A stretch of 64,000 bases of DNA from Bacteroidota bacterium. GTDB lineage: Bacteria > Bacteroidota > Bacteroidia > Sphingobacteriales > Sphingobacteriaceae. How positions within the stretch are numbered: position 1 is the first letter of the stretch; the number at the start of each line of letters is the position of its first letter. The stretch lies in the NCBI GenBank assembly GCA_023450085.1, contig JAEXHI010000038.1, positions 36,519-100,518 on the forward strand, read 5' to 3'. This document shows, in pieces, positions 15,771-24,620 of this stretch. Below the pieces are notes generated by a model that saw only the letters and a program-made list of their open reading frames with translations, made no database searches and was not told the DNA's origin. The position numbers and the translations under genes were made by a program.

Positions 15771-18236
15771 TTAATTGGTACTAGGTTTAGTTTTTATGCT
15801 TAAATCAATTGGGTTTTTAACCTTGTCTTTGGTTAATGCTAAGTTAATAACTTCTTGCATTTCCGTTACATAATGGAATTTTAAATCTTTGATGTAATCT
15901 TCCTTGATTTCTAAAATATCTTTGCGGTTAGACTTACATAAAATGATTTCTTTGATATTGGCACGTTTAGCCGCTAATATCTTTTCTTTAATTCCACCTA
16001 CTGGAAGTACTTTTCCTCTCAGGGTAATTTCGCCAGTCATTGCTAAGTTCGATTTTACTTTACGTTGTGTAAAAGCCGACGTTAAAGCTGTTAACATGGT
16101 AATACCCGCTGATGGGCCATCTTTTGGCGTAGCGCCTGCAGGAACGTGGATATGGACATCGAAATTGTCGAAAATCTCATGGTCAATGCCAAATTGCTGT
16201 GAATGTGCCCTGATATAAGCCAAGGCAATTACTGCAGATTCTTTCATCACATCACCCAAATTTCCTGTTAAGGTCAATTTACCTTTGCCAGGACTTAAGC
16301 TAGCTTCAATAAATAAGATATCACCGCCTACTTGTGTCCAAGCTAAACCAGTAACTACACCAGCTACTTCGTTTCCTTCGTAAGCATCCTTGTCAAAAAT
16401 AGGAGCGCCCAATATGCGTTCAATATCTTCGGTATCTAAAGCAGGCTCGTAAGGTTCGTCCATGGCTATTTTAGTGGCCACACCGCGTACCAAGGAGCCA
16501 ATCTTTTTCTCCAAACCACGTACGCCGCTTTCTCTGGTGTAATCTTCAATCACCTTTTCAATGAGTGAATTTTTCAACGTGATTTGTTTCGATTCTAGGC
16601 CATGTACCTCTTTTTGTTTTGGTAGCAGGTATTTTTTAGCAATCTCTATTTTCTCTTCAATGGTATAACCGTTCACCTCAATAATTTCCATACGATCTAA
16701 CAAGGCAGGCTGTATGGTACTTAATGAGTTTGCAGTAGCAATAAATAGTACGTTAGAAAGGTCATATTCCGCTTCTACATAGTGGTCATTAAAGGCATTG
16801 TTTTGTTCAGGGTCCAATACTTCTAACAAAGCTGATGAAGGGTCGCCACGGAAATCAGAACCAACCTTGTCAATTTCGTCCAATACGAATACAGGATTAT
16901 CTGCTCCAGCTTTTTTAATAGACTGAATGATACGCCCAGGCATTGCACCAATGTAAGTTTTACGATGTCCACGGATTTCCGCCTCATCTCTCACCCCGCC
17001 TAATGCCATACGAACATATTTACGGTTAAGTGCTTTGGCAATAGATTTACCCAAAGAAGTTTTACCCACTCCTGGAGGCCCAACCAAGCATAGGATTGGA
17101 GCTTTCATATCGCGTTTTAGCTTTAATACCGCTAAGTACTCGATGATACGTTGTTTTACTTTTTCTAAACCAAAATGGTCTTTATCTAAAACACGTTGTG
17201 CTCTTTTTAAATCGAAATTATCTTTCGTAAACTCGTTCCAAGGAAGTTCTAGCAACAATTCCAGATAATTCATTTGAATGGAATAATCAGGAGCTGCCGG
17301 ATTCATGCGCCCTAACTTTTCCAGTTCTTTATTGAAATGCTGGGTGACGCTAGCGTTCCATTTTTTCTTTTTACCTCTTGCTTGCAGTGCTTCAAATTCC
17401 AAATCAGAAGAATTGCCTAATTCCTCTTGAATGGTTTTTAGCTGCTGGTTAAGGAAATAATCACGTTGTTGCTTGTCTAAATCAGTACGCACCTTTGACT
17501 GAATCTGATTTTTAAGCTCAAGCATTTGTAGCTCTTGTGTAAGCAGTTCCATCACCATTTCAGCACGCTTGCGTAAATTGCCCATTTCAAGCATTTTTTG
17601 CTTGTCAGCCATTTCGGCATTCATGTTCGAAGAAATGAAATTGATAAGGAACGAAGTGCTTTCGATATTCTTTAAAGCAATACCTGCCTCACTTGGAATA
17701 TTTGGCGAAAGCTGTATAATCTGGCTCGACATTTCTTTAATGGCCGCTACCAAATTTTTAAACTCTTTATCGTTTTTATGCTTCGTTTCGGTGAATTTAG
17801 CCACCACCGCTTTAATAAACGGTTCGGTTTGTACTTCCTCTACCAATTGGAAACGTTGTTTACCTTGGATAATCACCGTGGTATTTCCATCAGGCATTTG
17901 AAGCATTTTAATAATATTGGCTACCGTACCTACGCTGTGAAGCTGGTCAAAAGAAGGGTCCTCAATAGAAACGTCTTTTTGGGCTACTACACCAATCACT
18001 CTATCGCCTTTGTAGGCTTCTTTAATCAATTTTATTGATTTATCTCTACCAACTGTAATTGGAATTACCACGCCAGGAAACAAAACGGTGTTTCTCAAAG
18101 GCAGGATAGAAAGTATTTCAGGAGTATCTTCATTGTTCATGTCGTCTTCATCTTGCTGCGACATTAACGGGAAAAACTCGGTATCTTCGTTTATAATGGG
18201 TAGAGTATTAAAATCAAACGGGTCTTGTTTGCTCAT
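15771..18236 (-). CDS. lon: ATP-dependent Lon protease
   Basis: An 821-residue LonA protease of usual length. N-terminal substrate-binding LON domain (about 35-240), coiled region, AAA+ domain with Walker A GPPGVGKTSLGKS and Walker B VLDEIDKVGSD, and C-terminal peptidase domain with catalytic Ser in PKDGPSAGITM and the dyad Lys in the GIKEKILAAKRA region. It degrades misfolded and regulatory proteins in the cytosol. The first ATG gives an acidic N-terminal extension common in Bacteroidota. lpxR follows after 2 bp. Confidence 0.97.
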   Translation of the reverse strand: MSKQDPFDFNTLPIINEDTEFFPLMSQQDEDDMNNEDTPEILSILPLRNTVLFPGVVIPITVGRDKSIKLIKEAYKGDRVIGVVAQKDVSIEDPSFDQLHSVGTVANIIKMLQMPDGNTTVIIQGKQRFQLVEEVQTEPFIKAVVAKFTETKHKNDKEFKNLVAAIKEMSSQIIQLSPNIPSEAGIALKNIESTSFLINFISSNMNAEMADKQKMLEMGNLRKRAEMVMELLTQELQMLELKNQIQSKVRTDLDKQQRDYFLNQQLKTIQEELGNSSDLEFEALQARGKKKKWNASVTQHFNKELEKLGRMNPAAPDYSIQMNYLELLLELPWNEFTKDNFDLKRAQRVLDKDHFGLEKVKQRIIEYLAVLKLKRDMKAPILCLVGPPGVGKTSLGKSIAKALNRKYVRMALGGVRDEAEIRGHRKTYIGAMPGRIIQSIKKAGADNPVFVLDEIDKVGSDFRGDPSSALLEVLDPEQNNAFNDHYVEAEYDLSNVLFIATANSLSTIQPALLDRMEIIEVNGYTIEEKIEIAKKYLLPKQKEVHGLESKQITLKNSLIEKVIEDYTRESGVRGLEKKIGSLVRGVATKIAMDEPYEPALDTEDIERILGAPIFDKDAYEGNEVAGVVTGLAWTQVGGDILFIEASLSPGKGKLTLTGNLGDVMKESAVIALAYIRAHSQQFGIDHEIFDNFDVHIHVPAGATPKDGPSAGITMLTALTSAFTQRKVKSNLAMTGEITLRGKVLPVGGIKEKILAAKRANIKEIILCKSNRKDILEIKEDYIKDLKFHYVTEMQEVINLALTKDKVKNPIDLSIKTKPSTN

Positions 18237-18527
18237 TCAGTTTGTATATTAAAATTGGGCGACATTATGACAGCATCGCCACCTTAAATTTATCAAATAT
18301 ATTGCAGGGCTAGTAGTTTCAACTCCTGTGCCAAAAATCAGAATGGTAGGTCACAAAACAGTTGTCATAAAAAAAGCGGTAAAAAAGTCATGTGAAATAA
18401 ATCTATTGAATAAAAATCATATTTAGCATAATTGTACGTTTATTGATATTATTGCACAATAAAAGTAAATTGGTACAACATTTTTAAATTAGAAATCGAG
18501 TACGTAGATTTACCTAAAACATTTTTA

Positions 18528-19154
18528 ATGAAATTCCTTACAAAATCTTATCTATTATTATTCGCTATTTCATTTGGGCTACAAGTTCACGCTCAAAGCA
18601 ATTACGAGAAACAGGGTACACAGGCGTGGATGAAAGGCGATTTTAAAAACGCTGTCGTTTTATTAGAAAAAGCCGAGAGTAAGGACCCTGGAAATATTAA
18701 CGTACTTAAAATGTTAGGCTATTCTTATTTCCAAAATGCTGATTTTGAGAATGCCATTGCAGCTTACACACGTTTAATAGCCGTAAAACCTACAGATTAT
18801 TCTGCATACTATTATCGTGGAAAAGCAAGGTTGAACATTGCCAATGCACCCAAAGAAGCTTTAAATCAAATGCGTGATAGCTTTTATACGGCAGCCATCA
18901 AAGACTTTTCAAAAGCGATGGAAATTAGTGGGGAAGAAGACGTTCAGATTTTACAAAATAGGGGCGTAGCTTACAAGGATTACGGTATTTTTAAATCATA
19001 TAAGATTAAAAAATCAGCGGAAAAGGCAGCTTGTGTAGCACTTTTTAATAATTCAATTGCTGATTTCCAAAAAATCTTGACTATGCAGCCTTTGAAAAAG
19101 GACGTCATTTCACTTATTGACTATGTGAAAGCGCAAATTTCTAGCTTGAAGTAA
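18528..19154 (+). CDS. Exported tetratricopeptide-repeat protein
   Basis: A 208-residue protein with a signal peptide (cleavage near QVHAQ) and at least three TPR units between about 30 and 160: AWMKGDFKNAVVLLEKAESKDP, GYSYFQNADFENAIAAYTRLIAVKP and a third with insertions ending in KDFSKAMEI. TPR arrays mediate protein-protein contacts; no enzymatic motif is present. It stands alone after a 290-bp gap in which I see no gene. Similar small periplasmic TPR proteins are common in this phylum. Partner unknown. Confidence 0.8.
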   Translation: MKFLTKSYLLLFAISFGLQVHAQSNYEKQGTQAWMKGDFKNAVVLLEKAESKDPGNINVLKMLGYSYFQNADFENAIAAYTRLIAVKPTDYSAYYYRGKARLNIANAPKEALNQMRDSFYTAAIKDFSKAMEISGEEDVQILQNRGVAYKDYGIFKSYKIKKSAEKAACVALFNNSIADFQKILTMQPLKKDVISLIDYVKAQISSLK

Positions 19155-19269
19155 TAGAAAGTTATTTAAAGTGGTTTGGGGGTAAGCGTTTCGCGATTCA
19201 CTGTATCCAGCCTTAGCGGAGCCTCTTCGTTCTGCGAAAAACAGAACCAGTTTTGAATAGTTACTCTTA

Positions 19270-19336
19270 TGTGTCTATGTGGTTAATTTTTTAGTAAAAA
19301 TTAAAAGCTTCTTAAATGAACCAGATAGGCACATAG
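19270..19336. repeat. Inverted-repeat element with 'CATAG' word
   Basis: TGTGTCTATGTGGTT (19270-19284) and AACCAGATAGGCACA (19319-19333) are inverted copies with two mismatches, enclosing 34 bp. They follow the AACCAC-word-CAC-word plan seen elsewhere in the window, and relate to 10231-10261. Confidence 0.6.
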
Positions 19337-19370
19337 TAAACCCAATGATATTTCTTAATCGGAACTCTTC

Positions 19371-19898
19371 TTATTTATTAAAAGTACCTATTACACGGTA
19401 AACTTTAGGTGCCATTAACTTTATTTTTTGAGCGCTTTGTACCATGTAAACACTATCTGGATAGTAAATAAGTGTATCTGTTGCGGTATAAAGTCTATTT
19501 TCAGAAGACTTATAAATTTTAATGCTGGTGATTTGGTTGCCAGTTTTAAAAACTTCTAATTTTTTTACCGGGATTTTTTCATTTTCCGTGGTGTAGGATA
19601 CACCGTTTTCCATTTGTTTGATGGCAAATTCACCACGCCACGATGCTTTATTAATGTCGGCAGCTTCAAATACTGCCAACTCGCTTTTCCAATTGGTGAT
19701 TTTAACAGTTTTCTGTTCTGTTTCTCCTTTGGTAAATACTTGCTTGCTCACTAAAGGTGTCTTTTTTTGTAGTCTATTCGCCTCCTTTTCAAAATAGCCT
19801 TTTAGGTCAAAATATAAAAGTGCACCTGTACTTTTATGCTCTCGTTTTACACAAGAGAATAAACAAAGTACAAGTACACTTAAAATGTATTTTTTCAT
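19371..19898 (-). CDS. Uncharacterised lipoprotein
   Basis: A 175-residue protein with a lipoprotein signal (MKKYILSVLVLCLFSC, lipid-accepting Cys at 16). I do not recognise the body. It contains an apparent beta-rich region with repeated Lys/Glu/Thr patterns (NQITSIKIYKSSENRLYTATDTLIYYPDSVYMVQSAQKI). It follows gpmI by 20 bp on the same strand and is probably co-transcribed. It is likely anchored in the outer or inner membrane facing the periplasm. Confidence 0.65.
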   Translation of the reverse strand: MKKYILSVLVLCLFSCVKREHKSTGALLYFDLKGYFEKEANRLQKKTPLVSKQVFTKGETEQKTVKITNWKSELAVFEAADINKASWRGEFAIKQMENGVSYTTENEKIPVKKLEVFKTGNQITSIKIYKSSENRLYTATDTLIYYPDSVYMVQSAQKIKLMAPKVYRVIGTFNK

Positions 19899-19918
19899 CT
19901 ATTAAATGATGGTTTATG

Positions 19919-21439
19919 TTATACCAAACAATTGCCTGTCATAATTTCAGGAGCTGGTATGCCCATAATTTTCAGTACCGTCGGGCCAATGTCGCCCAAT
20001 TTACCATCGGCTATTGATTTGTAATCTTTGTCGATTAAGATACAAGGCACTAAATTGGTGGTATGTGCAGTATTTACCGATCCATCTTCATTAAGCATAA
20101 ATTCTGCATTTCCGTGGTCGGCTAGAATAATGAATGAATAACCATTCTCAATTCCTGTTTGTACTACAGCTTGCGCACAGGCATCCACCGTTTCAACCGC
20201 TTTAATCACTGCTTCAAAAACACCTGTGTGACCTACCATGTCGGGGTTGGCGAAATTCAAGCAAACAAAATCAGGCCATTTGCTTTCTAGTTCCCTGGTA
20301 ATGGCTTCTGTAATTCCTGCAGCACTCATTTCTGGCTGTAGGTCATAAGTAGCCACTTTTGGAGAGGGAACTAAAATTCTTTTTTCATTTTCAAATTCCT
20401 TTTCTCTTCCTCCCGAGAAGAAGAAGGTTACGTGAGGATATTTTTCTGTTTCCGCTATTCTGATTTGATTTTTGCCATTGGCAGCTAAAACTTCACCTAG
20501 GGTATTTGTCAAATCATCTTTGGTGAAAACTACATTTACATTCTCAAAACTTTCATCGTAGGTAGTCATGGTAACGTAGTACAAAGGTAATTTGTGCATA
20601 CCTTGCTCTGGGAAATCTTTTTGGCAAAGCGCCTGCGTAATTTCTCTACCTCTGTCGGTACGATAGTTAAAGCAAATCACTACATCACCTTCTTTAATGG
20701 TTGCCGTTGGATTACCCTGCTCATCTACCATCACCATTGGTTTGGTAAATTCATCGGTAATGCCTTCCGCATAGGAATGTTGTACCGCTAATTCTGGACT
20801 GGTAAATTTCTCACCAATACCATTCACCATCACATCATAAGCCAATTTTACCCTTTCCCAACGGTTATCTCTGTCCATGGCATAGTATCTACCTACAATG
20901 CTTGCAATTTTTCCTGCCGATTTTTCTAAATGTCTATCTAGGGTATTGATATAGTTTAAACCGCCATTAGGGTCGGTATCTCTACCGTCTAAAAAGGCAT
21001 GTACAAAAACATCTTCTAAACCATTTTCTTGTGCTGCATCACAAAGGGCCATTAAATGGTTAATGTGAGCATGTACGCCTCCATCAGAAACTAATCCAAT
21101 AAAATGGACAGCCTTATGGTTGGTTTTGGCGTAGTTGAAAGCGTTTAATAAAGTCTCGTTGCTATGTAAACTTCTGTCGGCAATAGCCTTGTTGATACGT
21201 CCAAGTTCTTGGTAAACAACACGTCCAGCACCTAAGTTCATATGGCCTACTTCCGAATTCCCCATTTGACCAGCAGGCAAACCTACTGCTTCACCAGAGG
21301 CTTCAAGCTTTGAATTAGGGTAATTAAGCAGTAGCGAATCGAAGAAAGGAGTGTTGGCGGCATAGGCGGCGTCAGATTTATCTTTACGTCCATAGCCCCA
21401 TCCGTCAAGAATTAACAGTACCAATTTTTTAGCTTCCAT
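19919..21439 (-). CDS. gpmI: 2,3-bisphosphoglycerate-independent phosphoglycerate mutase
   Basis: A 506-residue alkaline-phosphatase-superfamily enzyme interconverting 3- and 2-phosphoglycerate. The N-terminal metal site DGWGYG and the phosphorylated Ser in the GNSEVGHMNLGAG motif are both present. The transferase insert spans about residues 75-300 (FLDGRDTDPNGG). The C-terminal metal ligands lie in FANPDMVGHTG and LADHGNAE. Length matches the family. A lipoprotein gene follows. Confidence 0.96.
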   Translation of the reverse strand: MEAKKLVLLILDGWGYGRKDKSDAAYAANTPFFDSLLLNYPNSKLEASGEAVGLPAGQMGNSEVGHMNLGAGRVVYQELGRINKAIADRSLHSNETLLNAFNYAKTNHKAVHFIGLVSDGGVHAHINHLMALCDAAQENGLEDVFVHAFLDGRDTDPNGGLNYINTLDRHLEKSAGKIASIVGRYYAMDRDNRWERVKLAYDVMVNGIGEKFTSPELAVQHSYAEGITDEFTKPMVMVDEQGNPTATIKEGDVVICFNYRTDRGREITQALCQKDFPEQGMHKLPLYYVTMTTYDESFENVNVVFTKDDLTNTLGEVLAANGKNQIRIAETEKYPHVTFFFSGGREKEFENEKRILVPSPKVATYDLQPEMSAAGITEAITRELESKWPDFVCLNFANPDMVGHTGVFEAVIKAVETVDACAQAVVQTGIENGYSFIILADHGNAEFMLNEDGSVNTAHTTNLVPCILIDKDYKSIADGKLGDIGPTVLKIMGIPAPEIMTGNCLV

Positions 21440-21543
21440 TTATTATCGTTTTGTTTTATCCTATGTTTTACGTTGTTTTGCAAATATACTTGAAATTAAG
21501 CCCTAAACCCAATATTTTATATTTAAAAAACGGATAAATGGCA

Positions 21544-21551
21544 TAGTTTTG
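21544..21551 (+). promoter_or_regulatory. -7 box of the DUF4783 gene
   Basis: TAGTTTTG (TAnnTTTG), 27 bases upstream of the ATG at 21579. Confidence 0.45.
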
Positions 21552-21578
21552 GATGTACAAATGTTTTAGTTTTTAAGG

Positions 21579-21977
21579 ATGATGTTTAGATCTATACTTG
21601 CGCTCATGGTAATGTTTTTGCATTTGCAGCCTCAGGAGGCTACGCAAGGCGATATTGCTGATGAATTGGCAACGAATTTTAAGCAGGGCAACTCTAAAGA
21701 AATTGCCAAGAGCTTTGCGTCGTCCATAGAACTCATCATTATTGATCAGGAAGATGTCTATAATAGAGCACAGGCCGAACAAATTCTCAAAGATTTTTTT
21801 CTGAAAAATCCACCTAGTAAAGCCAGTATTATTCACAAGCTTAGTAACAACCCAAATTATAGGCTTACCATTTTGTCTTTAACCGCAAAAACGGAGAAGT
21901 TTAGGGTAACTGTAACGATGAAAAAAGCTTCTAACAGTTTTCAAATCACCGAGTTGAGGATAGAGCCAGAGAGATAG
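21579..21977 (+). CDS. DUF4783 small exported protein
   Basis: A 132-residue protein with a hydrophobic N-terminal signal (LALMVMFLHLQ), followed by the DUF4783 pattern: DIADELATNFKQGNSKEIAKSF, EDVYNRAQAEQILKDFFLKNPPS, and a C-terminal strand pair ending FQITELRIEPE. The fold resembles NTF2/SnoaL-like proteins, but no catalytic residue is known. It is 49 bp upstream of the nadC start on the same strand and often neighbours nadC or plsY in related genomes. Confidence 0.8.
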   Translation: MMFRSILALMVMFLHLQPQEATQGDIADELATNFKQGNSKEIAKSFASSIELIIIDQEDVYNRAQAEQILKDFFLKNPPSKASIIHKLSNNPNYRLTILSLTAKTEKFRVTVTMKKASNSFQITELRIEPER

Positions 21978-22001
21978 TTCCCTATTGATACGCTTTTTTG
22001 C

Positions 22002-22009
22002 TATTTTTG
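22002..22009 (+). promoter_or_regulatory. -7 box of nadC
   Basis: TATTTTTG lies 17 bases before the TTG at 22027. This favours 22027 over an upstream in-frame TTG at 21985, which would precede the promoter. Confidence 0.4.
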
Positions 22010-22026
22010 TGGCAAATCATATCACA

Positions 22027-22869
22027 TTGGATAAGAAACTAACTGATCTATTTATAAAAAATGCAATTGCCGAAGATGTTGGAGATGGCGATCATACCTC
22101 CTTATCTACTATTCCTCAAGGTACACAGGGCAAAGCTAAATTAATTGTAAAGGAAGAAGGTATTTTAGCGGGCATTGAATTGGCGCTAGAAATCTTTAAT
22201 CAAATAGACGATACACTAAAGGTAGAAGTTAAATTGCATGATGGCCAAAGTATAAAGCCAGGTGATATTGCTTTTACCGTAAGCGGCAGTACACATTCCA
22301 TTTTGTTGGCCGAGCGCTTGGTACTTAACTGTATGCAGCGAATGAGCGGTATTGCTACCCAAACAAATCGAATCGTAAAACGTTTAGAAGGATACAAAAC
22401 AAAGGTGTTGGATACTAGAAAAACTACCCCTGGATTAAGGTATCTTGAAAAATGGGCGGTGAGAATTGGTGGTGGTGTAAATCATCGTATTGGATTGTAC
22501 GATATGATTTTAATCAAAGACAACCATGTAGATTATGCTGGTGGAATTAAAAATGCCATCACGCAAGCCAATGATTATTTAAAGACCACTGGAAAAAAAT
22601 TACAAATAGAAATAGAAGTAAGGAATTTAGACGAATTGCAGCAGGTGCTTGACATTGGCGGCGTAGACAGAATTATGTTAGATAATTTTGAACCAGCCTT
22701 GCTTAAACAAGCAGTAGCTATGATCGACGGAAAGTTTTTAACTGAAGCATCAGGAGGAATTGTGGAAGAGAACGTGGCAGAATATGCTGCTTGTGGAGTT
22801 GATTTTATTTCAATGGGAGCTTTAACACATTCGGTAAAAAGCTTAGACTTAAGTTTAAAGGCTTTTTAG
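22027..22869 (+). CDS. nadC: Nicotinate-nucleotide pyrophosphorylase (quinolinate phosphoribosyltransferase)
   Basis: A 280-residue enzyme converting quinolinate and PRPP into nicotinate mononucleotide in NAD synthesis. Signatures: EDVGDGDHTS near the N-terminus, ERLVLNCMQRMSGIAT, the phosphoribosyl region TRKTTPGLR, LIKDNH, and the C-terminal barrel strands IEIEVRNLDEL, IMLDNF and GVDFISMGALTHS. The start is a TTG; I find no in-frame ATG before EDVGDGD. Length then matches the family. Confidence 0.94.
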   Translation: MDKKLTDLFIKNAIAEDVGDGDHTSLSTIPQGTQGKAKLIVKEEGILAGIELALEIFNQIDDTLKVEVKLHDGQSIKPGDIAFTVSGSTHSILLAERLVLNCMQRMSGIATQTNRIVKRLEGYKTKVLDTRKTTPGLRYLEKWAVRIGGGVNHRIGLYDMILIKDNHVDYAGGIKNAITQANDYLKTTGKKLQIEIEVRNLDELQQVLDIGGVDRIMLDNFEPALLKQAVAMIDGKFLTEASGGIVEENVAEYAACGVDFISMGALTHSVKSLDLSLKAF

Positions 22870-22927
22870 GAGCGTAGAGACTTTGTAAATATTCCAAAAG
22901 CAATTTTTTTAGTATCATTGTAGACAA

Positions 22928-23575
22928 ATGATTTCAATCTATTCCATTTCTGCACTTATTGCAGCCTACCTTTTAGGGTCAATTCCTACAGCGGTTTGGC
23001 TTGGGCAGGCTTTTTACGGTGTAGACGTGCGGGAGTACGGAAGTGGCAACGCTGGTGCAACCAATACTTTTAGGGTGCTAGGTAAAAAACCCGGCATCGT
23101 AGTGATGACCATTGATATTCTGAAAGGTTTTACGGCCACTAAATTAGCCTACTTGATAGGCTTGTCTGTTACTGGTCCAAAATACTCGGCACAGTTTGTT
23201 AATTATGAATTAGCCTTGGGCGTAATTGCCGTAATGGGGCACCTTTTTCCAATTTTTGCTGGTTTTAGGGGGGGAAAAGGCGTTGCTACGCTTTTCGGGA
23301 TGGTTTTGGCCGTTAATCCTTGGGCCGCATTATTATGCGTAAGCGTGTTCGTTACCGTATTGCTGGTTTCAAAATATGTTTCCTTAAGTTCAATTTGTGC
23401 TGGATTCACTTTCCCATTGGGCACAGTTTTTGTATTTCAATCCTCTGTAAAAGCCGAAGTGCTCTATAGTATATGTGTTTGCGTACTGATATTGGTTACT
23501 CATCAAAAAAATATAGAGCGTTTACTGAAAGGGAAAGAGTCAAAAGTCTATCTCTTTAAGAAAAAGCAGGCTTAG
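22928..23575 (+). CDS. plsY: Glycerol-3-phosphate acyltransferase PlsY
   Basis: A 215-residue integral membrane enzyme that transfers acyl groups from acyl-phosphate to glycerol-3-phosphate, the first step of phospholipid synthesis. About five to six hydrophobic helices. The three PlsY loop motifs are visible: LLGSIPTAVWLGQ, GSGNAGATNTFRVLGKKPG and GHLFPIFAGFRGGKGVAT. It follows nadC by 58 bp. Confidence 0.95.
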   Translation: MISIYSISALIAAYLLGSIPTAVWLGQAFYGVDVREYGSGNAGATNTFRVLGKKPGIVVMTIDILKGFTATKLAYLIGLSVTGPKYSAQFVNYELALGVIAVMGHLFPIFAGFRGGKGVATLFGMVLAVNPWAALLCVSVFVTVLLVSKYVSLSSICAGFTFPLGTVFVFQSSVKAEVLYSICVCVLILVTHQKNIERLLKGKESKVYLFKKKQA

Positions 23576-23685
23576 CCCAAATAGTAAAACAAAATCAACC
23601 ATTAAACAGTTATGCTTTGGGTAAAACAAAGGCATGAAACTTTCGCAATATGATGGTTTCATCACCCAAAGGAAAATATAAACAG

Positions 23686-24492
23686 ATGAAAAAAACAATG
23701 CTTTTCGGAGTGGCAACGGCATTACTTGCCATCTCATCGTGCTCTACAGTGCCGCTAACGGGTCGTAGTAGATTAAGTTTGGTAGATGATAGCCAATTGC
23801 AGCAACAAGCCGCCATTGGTTATGCGCAATTGTTGAGCGATCCTCAAACTAAGGTGGTGGCATCTAATAATGCTAATGCGGCCATGGTAAAACGCGTAGG
23901 GCAAAAAATAGCTGCTGCAGTAACTCAGTATATGAACCAGAATGGCTATGGAGATCAGATTAAAAACTATAAATGGGAATATAATTTGATTGATAGCAAA
24001 GAAATTAATGCTTGGTGTATGCCAGGTGGTAAAATTGCAGTTTACACAGGTATTTTGCCTGTAACCAAAGACGAAGCTGGATTGGCTACAGTAATGGGCC
24101 ACGAAGTTGCGCATGCGATTGCACAGCACTCTGCTGAAAGAGCATCGCAAATGACGGTTGCACAAGGTTTAGGTGCTGCGGTAGGTGTAGCCAGTGCTAA
24201 TTCTAAATATGCTCAATATATCAATGCTGCTTATGGTATAGGCGGACAATTGACTATTTTAAGCTATGGAAGAAATCAAGAGCTAGAAGCTGATAAAATG
24301 GGTTTGTCGTTTATGGCAATGGCCGGATATAATCCAAGTAATGCGGTAGCCTTTTGGCAAAGAATGGCACAAGCTAGTGCAGGTTCTCAAAAACCACCAG
24401 CATTTTTAAGTACGCACCCTACCGATCAAGCTCGTATTGCACAAATACAAAAAGATTTGCCAGAGGCAATGAAATATTATAAAGGAAAATAG
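23686..24492 (+). CDS. M48 family metallopeptidase, lipoprotein
   Basis: A 268-residue periplasmic zinc peptidase resembling the BepA/LoiP group. Lipoprotein signal with Cys near 19 (LLAISSCS). Zinc-binding GHEVAHAIAQHSAERAS near residue 145, with the third ligand Glu in the ELEADKMG motif. The C-terminal HPTDQARIAQIQ signature is typical. The ATG at 23686 is chosen over one 36 bases upstream because it begins the lipoprotein signal. Such enzymes take part in outer-membrane protein quality control. Confidence 0.92.
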   Translation: MKKTMLFGVATALLAISSCSTVPLTGRSRLSLVDDSQLQQQAAIGYAQLLSDPQTKVVASNNANAAMVKRVGQKIAAAVTQYMNQNGYGDQIKNYKWEYNLIDSKEINAWCMPGGKIAVYTGILPVTKDEAGLATVMGHEVAHAIAQHSAERASQMTVAQGLGAAVGVASANSKYAQYINAAYGIGGQLTILSYGRNQELEADKMGLSFMAMAGYNPSNAVAFWQRMAQASAGSQKPPAFLSTHPTDQARIAQIQKDLPEAMKYYKGK

Positions 24493-24517
24493 AAAATAAG
24501 TATAAGGTATTAAGTTT

Positions 24518-24565
24518 AAGGTTTAAAGTCTGGATGATTGATGTTCAGGCTTTAAACCTTTTTTC
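24518..24565 (+). terminator. Terminator of the M48 peptidase gene
   Basis: A 15-bp stem, AAGGTTTAAAGTCTG (24518-24532) with CAGGCTTTAAACCTT (24546-24560), one G-T wobble, followed by TTTTTC on the plus strand. Confidence 0.8.
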
Positions 24566-24580
24566 TTTTAGAGAATCCGA

Positions 24581-24620
24581 CACTAACCACTAACCACTAA
24601 CCACTAACCACTAACCACTA
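24581..24620. repeat. Heptamer tandem repeat (CACTAAC)x5
   Basis: Five exact CACTAAC units (24581-24615) followed by CACTAG, whose CTAG supplies the complement of the pabB stop codon. Similar words recur near 28557-28585 and, inverted, at the right edge of the window. Confidence 0.8.

Noticed and set aside
24581..24620. CRISPR-like array
   Set aside because: The unit is seven bases with no spacers; it is a simple tandem repeat. No cas genes occur in the window.
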